A DNA stretch of 64,000 nucleotides from Neckera pumila (Eukaryota; Streptophyta; Bryopsida; Hypnales; Neckeraceae): NCBI GenBank assembly GCA_963969595.1, contig OZ018409.1, positions 8,384,520 through 8,448,519 on the forward strand. Reading direction: 5' to 3'. Shown piece by piece: positions 12,951 through 25,700 of the stretch. Position 1 is the first letter of the stretch, and the number at the start of each line of letters is the position of its first letter. Under the pieces are notes generated by a model. The model was not told the origin of the DNA. It made no database searches and was given only the letters and a program-made list of their open reading frames with translations. The position numbers were made by a program, and so were the translations under genes.

Positions 12951-14639
12951 AAGAGGCTATTATCCTTCAAGTGTCATGCCTTTTTGTCAAGATATAGAAG
13001 ATGTTGTTACATAGGATACTTTCATATATATATATATGGTTAGTTCTTGTGCAAGTTTTATGTAAGTAGAAGAATCCTAGAACTGGACTTTGTTGTTAGT
13101 ATATTATGTGAAAGTAATGAAATTGACAAAAGAAATTCAGAGTGCATTTCTCTAGTAGACTATGAATATTAATATTTATTTGAAATCATTGTTTGTTTGA
13201 AATTCTTGTGAAATCTGATTCTGTATTTTATTTATGTTTAGAAGCATGGGTTGAAGTCATGGGAGAAAATGTATTGCAAGCGCTTGTTGTTGTAGAAGTA
13301 GACACGGAGGAATTTCTTAATATTTGAACTGCAATGAGATTTTATACTGGAAAGAATACTATGTTGACACAAGCCCAAACTGAAATTTGTGAATTCAAAT
13401 AGAACAATACATTAATTACCACAATCCATTTTCAATGTGATATGTATTTTCTAAATATGAATTAATGATTCACAAAAAGCAATTTTGTATCCAATCAAAA
13501 CTTTGGTACTCCTTGCCCCATTGGGCCATGCAATTCCATGGTATGTTCAAAATAGTGCCAATTTAGATTTTGTCTTCCATTAATAACTGTGATGACCTTG
13601 TGAAATTTACACATGTGTATTGAGACGATCAGACGATGGACCCATGTTTCATAATACTGTAGATATAAAATTGTGACCACCTACCTAGTCTTCACACGTT
13701 TCAAGAGAACACAAGTCACATGAATGTGTTGTCAAATTGTGGTCTTTCACTTACAATAGCCCCCCTTGATGGCTTGATGCAGTCACCCTAATGCAATGAT
13801 GATTCATTGAAAATAGCATGTTCACGAATAAATTATTTTAATGCAAGTTTAACTTTGCATGAGCAGTCTCATTAATAAAAATAAATAGGAAATTATCCAA
13901 GCATAGTTACTTAAGTTTAACTAAAGTGAATTCTTTTATTAATGACTAGTAGCTCGCGATCTTAGAGGCCTTTCTTTTGTCTTCTTGATTGTACAGCAAT
14001 TGCATAAATATTGATGTTGACGAAGCAAGATTATGTACCAAATTGATGCATCTTGGACTGATACTAAATGCCGAGTTCATTTCTGTAGTCAACAATTTCA
14101 ATTAGTGTTACCAAACCCTTTCCATAGTTAGGATTCTCACCACTAGTGACACTATTACGTACTACTAGGAAATGCAATAGCAGAAACGTTGCTTTCAACA
14201 CTAAATTCTGCGCATGGACCACACTATGAAGTGTTGCTTTAGCATACTAGGAAACGTAGCTCAAAATGAGCCATGTTTTTGAACATGAATAAGCAACAAA
14301 ATTAGTGAAGTGACTGTTTCCTTTAACCTAAAACCAATCCAACAATATGACCGGGTGTGAACGGTCCTTCTATTAATTTGCCCTGTGGGTTGGCCAGGTC
14401 CCAATCTAAGTGGGTCAGGATTCTGGAATCTTGCCCTAGCCAATCTAACTTGGAATTACCTGCAATCAATTAGCTTGTGTCTTCTGATGGTTGCCCTACA
14501 ATCCTCTCCACATTAAGCTTAGATGTTATGCAGAGCGAGGCCTAAGTCATTGGAATAGTGTAGGATATGGTCCAGGACATTTGGGTGAGAACTTCTGAAG
14601 TGGAGCGTTCTAAAGCAATTCATCAATAGTAAGGTGCAT
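12951..14639. other. Intergenic, left flank of the copia insertion
   Basis: AT-rich sequence with no recognisable exon or terminal repeat. It ends in GTGCA at 14635-14639, the left target duplication of the copia element. A less AT-rich patch at 14300-14620 codes for nothing I recognise. Confidence 0.4.
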
Positions 14640-14866
14640 ATTGAGAATAGGAAACAAAACAAAACTACAAAAGGTTGTAAAACCTGAGTGTGCAAGAAGA
14701 AAGAAGTAAGTGTCACAATATATTCAAAGTAAAGTAAATGGATACCAAGGAGAGAGAATCTATAAATAGTTCTCCTCCTCTACTATTGGTCCAAGGGATC
14801 CTCTAACTAAAATAAACTCTAGTAAACTATAGTAGATAGCGTATTAAGATAAGATATTTCTTAACA
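14640..14866 (-). repeat. 3' LTR of the copia element
   Basis: This is a 227-bp copy matching 18927-19147. The outer end has decayed from TG to TA. Compared with the other LTR it carries several substitutions and a short insertion near 14695, so the element is not recent. Confidence 0.9.
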
Positions 14867-15129
14867 CTCCTCTTCGCTCGACATAACGTTTCCGTAATCT
14901 TGTAAGATATACGGTTGCTGCCTCATTAAAACCTTCTCCAGGAAAATCTTAATGATGGTCAAGGATAAAACCACAGATGAAGGAAAAAGAGTACAGCTCC
15001 TTTATCAATCCACTCTCATGGGAAAACCCAATGGGAAAAATCCATAGAAGGATAGCAAAGGTTCCTACAATTGTCATAATAAAATCTAATGAATCTATTG
15101 TTCCAAAATATTGAGTCGCCGCATTCCAG

Positions 15130-15390
15130 TGCCATGAATAAGTTGATGATGAGTACATAATGGACGAGCCTTTGTGAAGATGTATGTAGTCCCAAATCTA
15201 TAGTTCCCTTCAAATTTGAAGAACATGCCATTCCAATGTCGTATTGTGGAACGAGTATTATGCCTTGCAAGGACACTGATTGCAAATGCAATATCAAGTC
15301 ATGTAGATATAGACAAATATAAAAGTGCTCCGACCGCAGCGAGGTATGGCTATTGTTCACCTAATGATTTCTCCTCCTCCTTGCAAGGGC
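15130..15390 (-). pseudogene. Copia reverse transcriptase, C-terminal fragment
   Basis: On the minus strand the codons give EQ-stop-PYLAAVGALLYLSIST-stop-LDIAFAISVLARHNTRSTIRHWNG. This is the conserved copia block that follows the reverse transcriptase palm, equivalent to YLSAVGALMYL...RPDIAFAV. In-frame stops and a later frame change show it is dead. It continues the fragment at 16687-16926 once the CACTA insertion is removed. Confidence 0.8.
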
Positions 15391-15453
15391 GGTAAGGATC
15401 ATCACCGTTGTTGTTACGACCACCATAGGTATAGATAATTGATAGGCATCCAT

Positions 15454-16692
15454 CACTAGAAGAAACCCGTTTTTTTTTTTATATCAATTGTTTGACATGT
15501 GATGTTTTTATAGACATCATGATGTCGGAGTGTTGATGACCTCAAAAGCAAATTTCCATAGATGTTGCAAAGTGCGCTAGTAAATTACTATCAAAACACA
15601 TTGATGTTTTCATTGACGTCCATGTTTTATTTGACATGAACTCAAACAAACTGATGTTTTTCTAAACATCTGAAAAAAACATAGCACTGCCATGTCAACA
15701 AGAAAATGTATTTTGACTAATAATAAATCTATAAAATTATTGTGGGGTATGATAAAATGTTGACCAAATGTAAAAAATTTAGGAAAAAGGCAGCCACGTG
15801 GCATGCTTTGCAAAAAAGGGATTGGGATGGATGTCCACTATGGATGAAAAGAAAAGCTCTTTATACAGGTGGGGTGGTAGAAAATGAGGCAAACCATATG
15901 GGATATATAAAGTAAGAATTGTGCTCAAAGTAGAATGTCTAAAACAATATCCAGATGTCTGAATGACATCACATGTCCAAAACAATGTCAAGATGTCTAG
16001 CGATCAAGTTGCCAACTTCAAATTATTCCATATTGTTTGTCTTACCATGGACGGACAACGGATTTCAGTATAAATGCATCCCTCCACTCTTCATTCTCAT
16101 TAACTATTAATGAAGGTAATTCTTTTATTTTGCCATCAAAATTCTCTTAATGGTAGATGGTAAATTTCTTTAACTTTTGTTGATTTCAAGAGTTTTTTTT
16201 ATTTACTTGTTTTTATTTTTTTTTAATTTTATTTTTTGCTAACCTTGCCCTATGGATACAGTATGCATCAATTGATGTCTCAAAAAATGTATGGACGTCT
16301 AAGTTGACATCTCAAAAAATAAAATGAAAACTCTAAAATGGCATAAAAGTGTGTTGACTAGGCATGCCACATCATCCTTGCTAATTGCCACATCATTTTT
16401 CCTGCCGCCATGTCAATTGCCACGTCATAGATGGGCTGGATGAAAAAAATATTCCACATGGCTTTCCTTGCTCACATGGTGCTTACGTAGTACAAACGTG
16501 GCAGCCACATGGCATGATTTTGTTGAGTGCAAAACCAATGTCTCGGTGGATATTACATGCTTAACATCCAATGTTACCTAGTCAAGCGTGATGTTTTTTG
16601 GACATTAACTTTGACACAATTTTTTGGACATCGATGTTGACACCAGTGGACATCAACCTTGACATCAACCTGCAAATGGGTTTCTTCTAGTG
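15454..16692. mobile_element. Non-autonomous CACTA element, 1239 bp, nested in copia
   Basis: The terminal inverted repeat CACTAGAAGAAACCC starts at 15454 and its complement GGGTTTCTTCTAGTG ends at 16692. The element is flanked by the 3-bp duplication CAT (15451-15453 and 16693-16695), the hallmark of CACTA transposons. Subterminal regions carry many direct and inverted copies of a GATGTC/GACATC motif (for example 15490-15680 and 16560-16670), as expected for transposase-binding arrays. No transposase is coded. Removing it joins the copia codons ...QILKRINLM to the following DAYQLS, so the insertion split a pol gene. Confidence 0.93.
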
Positions 16693-16926
16693 CATTAGAT
16701 TGATTCTTTTCAAGATCTGATTAATATAAGCCATTTGTGAAAGAAAAATGCTACCATCTTTCAAGTGAAGAACCTTTATTATCACATTTGTGCACAAATA
16801 CCAGCTTATATCAAAAAGTCGAGAAGATGAATTACTCACAATCGGTCCAAAGACTTGTCTCTTACGCAAAGAAGCATACTCCTCCTCGATAGCAGCTTTC
16901 CACTTTAACCAATCAGAGCGACGCAT
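16687..16926 (-). pseudogene. Copia reverse transcriptase, N-terminal fragment
   Basis: The minus-strand peptide MRRSDWLKWKAAIEEEYASLRKRQVFG is the start of the copia reverse transcriptase domain. Later comes the block SIFLSQMAYINQILKRINLM, normally far downstream, so the segment between them has been deleted. The final residues of the open frame come from the CACTA end. Confidence 0.85.
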
Positions 16927-18926
16927 CGCTTGTTCAATAGTATTTGGTTTGGAATCATCTTTCTCATAATTCTTTTTTTTTTTTTTTTTTTTCTAGATTT
17001 ACACTTCAAGCTTTCATTGTGAAAGTTATTCTTGAAAAGTTATCTAGCACACCAACATTTTTTTAAGTTTGTTGGTTAAATTTATATACATGTAAACTTG
17101 ACTAAGTGGATTAATGATATTGAAGCCTTGAAAAACTATCCTTGGAATTACATATTTCTTTAATATGTTTATGGCTTAATCTGTCTCAATGACGGTTAGA
17201 GAAAACCAGAATGAGAGAGTATTATGAGTAGCACATATATAGATATTAAAATCTCAACTCAATTGCAAAAAGTTAAACTACCTCTTAAGGTATGTTTAAT
17301 TACCTGTTTTACTGTCAACAGCTATTCTGCTAACAATTTGCAAAGGATAACATACATCCTGACAAATTTTGTTAAACTTCCCAATGGGTTATTTAGTTAA
17401 CCTCCATGTATGCATTATGCAACAGCTAGTTTTATAAACTCACATCATGTCTGGGCAGACATCTAATGTTGTACCTTATTATCAGCAGATTTGGTGGTTA
17501 GAGTACTTTTAATGCTTGGATTTAAGCTTAATTAACCCTGTTTACACAACCAAGTAGGCCACAGATTGGCCTATGGGGCTGATTATAATGAAGGACTAAA
17601 GTTCCCTCATGAGCTGGTAGATTTGGTCTGGATTTGCTTTTTTTGAAAGCTTCTCTTGACTACAAGTTTGCTCCCTGTTTGTACTACCAAATCATTGTGT
17701 TTGGTATTTCAACTGGAGTCTCTCTTACTGATTACCTGGTGCTTCTGCCGTAGTTTAGTCTGATTGCTCAAGCATACCTGCTCCCTTGATTACTTGGCTT
17801 AGAACAGGAGTTGTGCTTCAAGGATGGCTTCCTCACAATCCACTTTCAATAGTCAAGTTTTGTGTCTTGCATTTTGTTGATCTATATTGCAATATTGCAT
17901 GGACTTTAGTTGGTTTGTTTTGTTCTTTTCTAAGTTGTTTTGTGTGAAAACGATGACAAGTGACATAAGGTTGAAGACACCTCGCATACACACCGTAACT
18001 GACTAATTGTTTGTTGTGGTGTATGGATGCAGGTGAGGCCTTTGTCCTCATAAAACTTCTTAGATACTTTGAACTAGGTTTAATTCCTACATCCTTACTT
18101 TGTCCATAGTGAGAAAAAAGTTTGTATAGTGAGATTGGATAATTTGTTGGATAAATTATCTTGTTGATAACTTATGAACTGATAGCTTTTTGCCCTAGAA
18201 GCTTGTAAACGTGTTCCAGCAAGTTACACTCAAATTACATGTTTACATTATTTTGCTTCTACATGGAGCAAACAAATACTATCTTATGGTATTTTGCATG
18301 ATTGAAAGTTATGATGGGAATTTAGAGTATGAAATACTTGTATCTATGGTTTGAAAATCTTGTTTAAGAAATAAGCTTGATTATGCACAGACAAGAATAG
18401 ATCAGGGCTCTTGATAAGAGGTGTACCAGAAAAGGCTTTTTTGTGTCCGACAATCATCTATTAAATGGCCCACTTTGCTACATTGTGGCATGAACACGTC
18501 TCTAATGGAAGCTTACCATGGTTGTTGGTAGGTGAAGATGTCAAAGTCCTCATGATACAAATATAAATACAAAAATATAATAAATGTAATTATAAATATA
18601 AAAAAGTAAAAATAAAAATAAAAATAAGGATAAAGGAATGAGGATGCTAAAACCTCCTCCAAATAAAATAAAACAAGAGAGGCAAGGAAGCATGAGTGCA
18701 AGGTCGAAGAATAAGCAATTAGGGAGCTAGAGGAAGCAACGATTAGAAGAAGGAAAGACATAGAGAGCTTGAGAGAAAGGAGCAAAAACAAATCTCCCTA
18801 AATGAAAATTAAGTCTGAAGCTTTAATCTTAGGAAATTCAAAACAAAAGTACCAATAAACTCTCTCAAAGCAACTAAACTAATGCAAAGCTCAAGATACA
18901 AAGGATCAAAGAGCGTGCTGATAACG
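16927..18926. other. Internal copia remainder, content mostly unrecognised
   Basis: This lies between the reverse transcriptase fragment and the 5' LTR. It has poly-T runs at 16970-16992, a purine-rich strand with short AAAATA-type repeats at 18550-18640, and a leader-like purine-rich stretch at 18650-18800. No gag or integrase motif could be read, so this part may have been replaced by unrelated sequence. Confidence 0.4.
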
Positions 18927-19147
18927 TGTTGAGAATAGGAAACAAAACAAAACTACAAAAGGTTGTAAAACCTAAGTGTACAAGAAGTAAGTGTCACAAT
19001 ATATTCAAAGTAAAGTAAGTATATACCAAGGAGAGAGAATCTATAACTAGTTCTCCTCCTCTACTATTGGTCCAAGGGATCCTCTAACTAAAATAAACTC
19101 TAGTAAACTATAGTAAAGAGCGTATTAAGATAAGATATTTCTTAACA
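18927..19147 (-). repeat. 5' LTR of the copia element
   Basis: This is a 221-bp LTR with intact TGTTGAG ... CTTAACA ends. It is followed by the target duplication GTACA (19148-19152). Inside it the two LTRs share an AACTAAAATAAACTCTAGTA stretch. Confidence 0.9.
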
Positions 19148-19739
19148 GTACAGGGGTTCAGATGTATCATTGGTGGATCGATACCGGTGTCAGTAAATGA
19201 GCAAATTGTTTGGAGCAATGGACTCTCTCTGATAACAATTTCGACTTTGGAAGTGCAATGCAAATGTGGCTCCATGTCCGGGAAAACACAACCGATTGTC
19301 GTTGAGTTTTTAAGTGATTTGAAGTTACCAAACGCAAATAACGTTTGCCCTTCATTATCATAAAATGAAGCGCACACAGTGAGGTGATGAGGGTGGGGTT
19401 CTCGTTTTAGGGTTTCAAGGTGCAGGGAATGGGGCGGATAATGCCACATCCGAGGACAGTCCATGCATAGTTTGGCAGGTATGAATCTGCACATTTCTCA
19501 TCTTCTCTTCGTAATTGCACCAGAGCTCGGTGTGGAAATCAGGTCAGTAAACAATGTGAGCAATAATTGCTTGTTAATGTTGTCTGTGAGTCTTGCTTTT
19601 TTCGTAGTCTCCTTTCGGCTCTCAATTCAAGCAATCAACTGTAGATCGACCTGTCCACACAATTGATTCAACTTGTGGTGAATGTGCTTGGGCAGAGAGT
19701 TCCTAAATCATACAAGGGAGAATTCTACCTCTTGAAAAG

Positions 19740-20894
19740 ATGACGAAGGGCCCTTAAAGGCTCCCATTAGCCCAAGGAGGACATCGAGGGTCCAAACCTC
19801 TGAATCACGTCAAGTGGGGGCTGCTGCAGCTAGACTTTTTGAAGTCCCAGAATGGATCGACAAGTTGGTAGCATTCGACAGACGGTATTCGAAGTGGGTG
19901 CATGAAACTTTCCTGACGGATCTGACCTACAAATTTCTGCTATTCTTTGAGTTTTCAGGTGTAGTACTACTCTTGCACTACGTCTGCTCTACTTTCTGAA
20001 CTCTTGGCAATGATGACTGAAGTAACAAGGCTTTCAGTAAAAAATTAGACTATTCTATGAGCTTTTGGACATCACAAAGAGAATTTTCCCCATGTTTTTT
20101 TTATGGAAAATGTCCTCTTTTGGATGCTGTCTAAATTCTCGTTTGCAAGGAAATTATGCATACGCTATTCTGGTTATGACCATTGAGCTGACGCATACTT
20201 CTCTCAAGTAGCAGGTGACGGGCTATTTTGGCTACCCGGAACGGCAGCATTCTGGTTGTCTCCCGGCGGCTGGGAGTGCAGACACTCGTATGTTTGCTCT
20301 GAATCTTTTCATCAGTTTGTTGGTTGATCTCTTTGTGGTTGGATGCATCAATTCTGCTGTGCAAAGGAAGCGACCCAGATATAACACGAGACACTTGGTG
20401 GTGGTGGCGATGAATCAGTGGTCGTTCCCAGTGGCCACTCTAAGATGATTGTGACCCTCATCTGGCTGTACTCACCGATGTGGCGTGCTATGATAAAGTA
20501 ATATTGGTGGCCTTACCTTGTACTTAGGTATCAGAACTCCTATTTCATGACAGTGTACGTTCTGCCTTATGTTGAGAATCGGCTGCTGTCCATCTCAAAT
20601 CACATGTTTATGTTGTGGCTGTTGGCCACAACTGGTTCTCGAGTGATTCTTGGATGGCACTACATTCTGGATGTGGTTGGAGGAATAGTCATTGGTATGC
20701 TTGAGGCATTTGTAGTCCATCTTTGTTTGCATGTGCCTCTCCACGTCTCGGAGATGCAGCATGACTATCTTCTGTCTAGATTTGGGTTGTACGAGGTCCT
20801 TTGGAGTTTTTTCCACGGACGGTGGTTTTTCACTAATTATCACAGAGAGATGAACGAAGAGGAGCATGAACTTGTTCACAGGCCTGTGCCATGA
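19740..20894 (+). pseudogene. PAP2-family lipid phosphate phosphatase (LPP-beta-like), broken
   Basis: Blocks of a multi-pass PAP2 phosphatase appear in order: a possible start at 19740 (MTKGP), EVPEWIDKLVAFDRRYSKWVH (19835-19897), FEFSG (to 19958), DGLFWLPGTAAFWLSP (from 20215), FALNLFISLLVDLFVVG, QRKRPRYN, SFP-SGHS, and GSRVILGWHYILDVVGG. An intron at 19959-20214 keeps GT and AG ends and splits a Gly codon. Frame breaks occur near 19752-19761 (stop), near 20270, and at about 20428 inside the SFPSGH motif, and there is a TAA at 20499-20501. The Lys of the KX6RP motif aligns with Asn. The SRX5HX3D motif is intact. Intact homologues are integral membrane enzymes that dephosphorylate lipid phosphates. 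The copia insertion ends about 590 bp upstream. Assembly error could explain one break but hardly all. Confidence 0.75.
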
Positions 20895-22763
20895 TTGCGA
20901 ATAGCTTTGCTGTGTCCGTGGGGCTCTTAACGGAGCCGACAGTTTTGATCAGCTCTTCTAGCGTTTACTTGATCCTTTTATGAGTTGAAAGCGGCCGTGT
21001 TTTATTCTTTTGTAATATATTTTTTGCAGAAATGAGTTACTTTTCCAGAATTTTGGTGACTCGCATCTTTCGACTCAAGAGTGGAGATTGTCACATGAGT
21101 ACGTGCACTCTCGGATTTTCTGGAATTAAATAGCATGTGCTGTTGATTTGCACGTGAGTGGTCCTGGTAGAGAGCTTAGTTGTGCTTGAGTGAAAGAAAA
21201 TTGGTGGTCATTGCAATTTTTTTTGGAGTACTTCAGGGCACAAGAAGTCGAAGGGTACGCCGTTTTATTGCAATTTCCATCCATTTCTGCGTACACAAAT
21301 GTTAGAACTTGTACAATTAAGTCCAAAATATACGAAAATTTGACAGAACCATTGTGCTAACTCCTTGCTACACTCAAAAAATGAACAAAGTCGGGAGTAT
21401 ATAATGTCCGCAGCACCTCAAAGTACGCAAAATACACCACCAGTTGAATCGTAGGGCGGACCACTTAGGATTCTTTTAGGTATTCCTGCCTTCAAGCTTT
21501 TCACAAACTTATGAGTATTCTCACCGTGTCAGATGGATCGAGGCTTGTACATTGTCAAATATGTTGTACACTGAATTGGTGGATGTGAATTAGTTTAAGC
21601 TAGTTGTCTTGGTGTTTGTGCACATGTTTGCCCACTCTTGTATCAGGCATCTGTTGCATTGTAGCGTCCTGTCGACGTCATATCATTCTGTCATGGGCGC
21701 GGCGCGGACAACCTTCCCCTGATAATCAATCACGTGCTGAGCATTTTCTCCACAAATGAAATAATTGATTTCACTCCGGGTTCTGCTCGGCCGGTGCATT
21801 GAGAATCGCTCTGCATGGAAATCAAAGGAATGAGGCCTGCACATCAACAAACTGGAAGTTTACCAGAGAACTGGTGGCTCCTTTCTCTTCACCAGACCAT
21901 CTACAGCACGCTATTCCAGTTTTCAGAATGGTTTAGCTGGTGGATTGGGAAGAAACATTTGCAATTTGAAAGCATTGGGAAAAAACTAGTGAAAAATGTA
22001 TTAAAATTTCTATTTGGAGTAAACAATGAAGAAAAAACAAAACAGACTTGGTACTTGAAAAAATAGTTCAATATGGGAATTAAAGGAAAACAGCTAGTAA
22101 AAGTCAAAAAATATCCTAAAAGTTGTTTGGAACCTCTCTGTTCATTGTCCAGGACTGGGACGTTGGAGCGCTATGGGGTTAACCATTAGGAAATAATAGA
22201 CCTAAATTTGAGCAGGTTTGAGCAAGTCAAATGGGGATATTATTGACTAGATTATTTTTGACAAAGAATTAAGGTGGGCACCCCAAAATGTGTCATTGAC
22301 CCTAAACTGTCATTTTCACTCTGTGTACATCTCCAAAATCAATTATGTACCTATGTGGAAGAAACTATTTTAGAACCAAACTTTGTTTTTTCATAACTTT
22401 TGCATACCGTATCCAAGGTGGCTTACTGATTGTGGGGATGTCAAATTTGGCTCCATCTGAATTACATTTTCACAAATACTATGATCAATCAAATTGTTCA
22501 TTTTAAAACCGAGAATCTTGATCCGTTAAGGCTCAAATGCGAGAAAGTTCGCTCCATGATTCATTGTATCCATCACTTCAGATATTGAGTGGTCACACTT
22601 CCATCACTTGAGGTGAATTTCAAAGTATCGCCAAATTCACTGCTGCTGCTGAAATAGAAGTCCTGGGAGTCTCTCACAATTCAATCAAAACAAAAACAGT
22701 TGTGCCAATGCAGCGATACCAAACAACATTCTAAACTGGGTGGTAGCATTATTAGAATTTAGA
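20895..22763. other. Intergenic, tail-to-tail between the PAP2 remnant and the PPR-SMR gene
   Basis: The first 700 bp is less AT-rich and may hold old 3' UTR of the PAP2 gene. I see no coding exon. Within 22272-22380 lies a reverse-oriented copy of a dispersed repeat also present at 38425-38536. Confidence 0.4.
22272..22380 (-). repeat. Dispersed repeat D2, copy 1
   Basis: The complement of this segment matches 38425-38536, sharing AGTTTCTTCYACATAGGTA, TTTGGAGATGTA and GGAGTGCCCACCTTA-like stretches. No terminal repeats or coding were seen; its class is unknown. Confidence 0.6.
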
Positions 22764-25700
22764 CTAAAATGAGAATGATTGTTGGTCAGTGACCGTCTGC
22801 GCAGCCTTCCTTCCCAACCATGCGTTCAGAGACTCCTTAGTCACTTTCAATCTACCAGAGTTCACTGGTCTCCGAGGCCTGATCTCAACTAGTTCACTAA
22901 TAGCCCGAGAGGCTTGCATCTCATTAGACGACGAAGAAGAAGAAGCATCACATGCAACGTCCTTCAAAGCATCGTCACTACCATTGCCTAACTGGACAAT
23001 GGCAACAGACTGTTCAGGAAGATCAGACAGAACAGACACAACACGGAGACTCAGTTCTTTCTGCAGCACGTCGAGCACAACGTCCCGAATCACGGGCACC
23101 CCTTTCTTCTCACTCCGCTTGCCCATTCCAGTGATGATGATCAAATCCTCCTGAATGGGGCTGCCTTGCAAGTAGCGCTCCTTGATGATGCGCAGCACGG
23201 CTAGGACGGCCGTCCGGGCTTCCCCCTTGGACAAGCCATGCAAGTCAATCGTAAGGCCGTCACTGGCTCCCAGAGCATGGACAGCCACTTTGTGCACCAG
23301 CGCTTCAGTGTACTCCAGAAAGCCTCTGTCAGGGACCACTGAAGAATCAACAGGATCTGAGGAGGACGAAGAAGTGGAGATTCCTTCGGCCCATTCCGTG
23401 ATGAGTCCCTGCAGAATGAAGTCATTCGGTACATGCCCTGCTTTCCGCATCTCCTCGTACACAGCCAACGCACGCTGCACTTGGTAAAACTCGCGGTGGC
23501 TTCGGTGACCTCGCAGGAGCGTGTTGTAAGTCACTGCGTTGGGTCGCAACCCTGCCGCTTTCATCTCCCTGAAAATCTCAAAGGCCTTGTCCACTTGGGA
23601 GGTTTGGACACACGCTTTGATCAGCGCTGTGTAGACGATGACGTCGGGCTCGAACCCCGAGATTTGCATCTCCTCCAGTGCCGCCAGGGCGCCCTCCAGG
23701 TCGCCTTTGCTGCCGTAGGCGTCCACGAGAATAGAATAGGTTTTCACGTCCGGAAGGACGTTCAACGTCTTCATTTCTTGCATCAAGGACCTTATCTTCT
23801 CCGGGGCTGTCCCGCAAGCCTTCATCATGCAGTTGTATGTCACCAGGTTCGGCTTGCAACGAGCTGAACGCATGGACCAGTACATGTCAGTGCTTGAGCC
23901 TCCGTTTTTCCTTGGCGGTGACGGTCTGGGAAAGATGTCTGTGACCGCTATGAGTTCGTGTGTTCTAGTGACTGGATCGTGGTGGTTGACTAGTTCGGAG
24001 AGCGAGCGTATTCGGCCTGTTAGCTTCCATTCTTGAAAAAGCTGAAACGCTCTTTGCACTTGACTGGCCTGCACACTCCCAACAATTTCAGGTCTTTGTC
24101 AGAAGTGGAGAGAGGGTGTTCACATGTTTCAATACCGTGCTACACCGTCTCAACTAAGGTAACCTTTCCTATTATTAAAATGGGCAAATTAAAGTATATT
24201 CGTGTTAGAAAATCAAGGAGAATTCCAATGCACCAAAGAATGTGTTATTTGGATACTATTTGTAAAAGGTTAGAAGGCTTCACATGTCAACTGTTGGATG
24301 ACCTAAAACCAACACGAGTTCTAATGTTTAGGAGCTATACATTCTCAAAATCAATATGTAGTTATCGTGCAAGATTTTAGCGTGCGCATTTAGCTACGTG
24401 TCACAATTAGGTACCTCTTAACTTATGAATAACGTTGTATAATATTTCCCATCCAAATTGCTTTTGAGTGCAGTAGCCTCACCAAAAGTGGATAGAGATG
24501 AGAGAAGATAGCATGTAAGGAGCATTACCATGATACAAGCCTGCAGAAGCATATTGTAACAATTTACATTTGGACGACAACCAGCACTCAGCATTTCGTC
24601 GAATTCCCGAAAAGATTGCTCAACTAGGCCCGCGTTAGCACAAGCACCGATGATTGAAGTCCATGTCACAACATTTGGAATTACACCAGTTTCCAACATG
24701 TCAGCTTTAATCCTCAAAGCCTCTTCCCACATCTTGGCTCTCCCGAATACCTGAAAGGACGTTAGACCAACCTGGATTAGAAGTTGGAAGAACGCAGAGC
24801 TCCAGCTATCCACAGTAAACTCCAAGCAAATACCAACCGTACCTGAAGCAAACACAGTTTCATTGGCTAGTAGCGATTGGCTTTATAAGTAAAGTACAAC
24901 TGCCAAATAATCACACTGCTTGTAGAACTGACTAATGAAAGCGAGGCCATTAATCATTTCTGAGAGTTATCATGAATCGATGGATTTAACGCTGAGAGAA
25001 CAATCATCGAGAAAAGATCACGAGCACAAGGCTACCAATAGTTTTCACACGAAGATATCGGTAGAGAGGCTCACATTAATAAGAGTGCTGTAAGATACGA
25101 CGTCCAGTCTCGGTTCGCCTGCCTGTTGTATGTGAAAGTAGAGGTCAGCCGCCAGGTCGGCACGACCACTGGCTGCATATGCCTTGAGCAGAATGTTGAA
25201 GGAAGTTAAGTCACTTGTAATTCCTGCACCCTGCTTTCCACATTAGTTATTCCCCCTCTCCAAAGAGTTCAAAGCAACTGCCCTCACATCTGGTCCTTGC
25301 ATGAGAGGCATTATCATAGTCCCTATTGAAGACGTGAATATATCATAATAAAAAATAGAAAATGTGCAGATGATCGCAGAGTTCAAAATGGGTACCTCCA
25401 TATGTTGGTAATAACGCTGAACTCCATCCAAATCACCTACGTTGACGTTCATCATGCTGTTGTAGACAAAAACATTCGGCTTTATCCCATCTTTCACCAT
25501 AGTCTGCACACTCCAAGAAACTACAAATCAAAAGCAGAGATCGCTTCACTAAATGTTGGAAGATAAGGGTGGATGCAGATTACTCTTCAAGGGTCATCTT
25601 GATGGCTGTAAGATAGCCAAACCGTACTGCACTAAAGATGACCTTTAAAGATAAATTTGTAGAAGAGTAAATGTATCTCATTCATGTAGACTGATCTGAC

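Larger units (their letters stand above)
14640..19147 (-). mobile_element. Ty1/copia LTR retrotransposon, degenerate, with nested CACTA element
   Basis: Two direct repeats, 14640-14866 and 18927-19147, are near identical and end in TATTGAG or TGTTGAG ... TTAACA. They are flanked by GTGCA (14635-14639) and GTACA (19148-19152), a 5-bp target duplication with one change. Transcription runs on the minus strand. Next to the 3' LTR lies a purine tract (complement of CTCCTCTTCGC at 14867), and next to the 5' LTR is CGTTATCAGCACGCTC (complement of 18911-18926), a typical plant copia primer-binding site. Pol fragments of the reverse transcriptase lie at 16687-16926 and about 15130-15390. Most of gag, protease and integrase is missing, and 16930-18500 is not recognisable as copia. 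With the 1239-bp CACTA insert removed the element is about 3.3 kb. It cannot be autonomous. Confidence 0.9.

Noticed and set aside
14949..15360. Minus-strand frames of 69 and 114 codons as separate genes
   Set aside because: They overlap the dead copia reverse transcriptase in other frames.
18513..18791. Hydrophobic 92-codon minus-strand frame
   Set aside because: Its Tyr/Phe-rich centre is the translation of AAAATA-type repeats inside the copia leader region.
22789..23867. Plus-strand open frames of 101-144 codons across 22789-23867
   Set aside because: They are antisense to the PPR-SMR last exon, and their openness comes from its codon composition.
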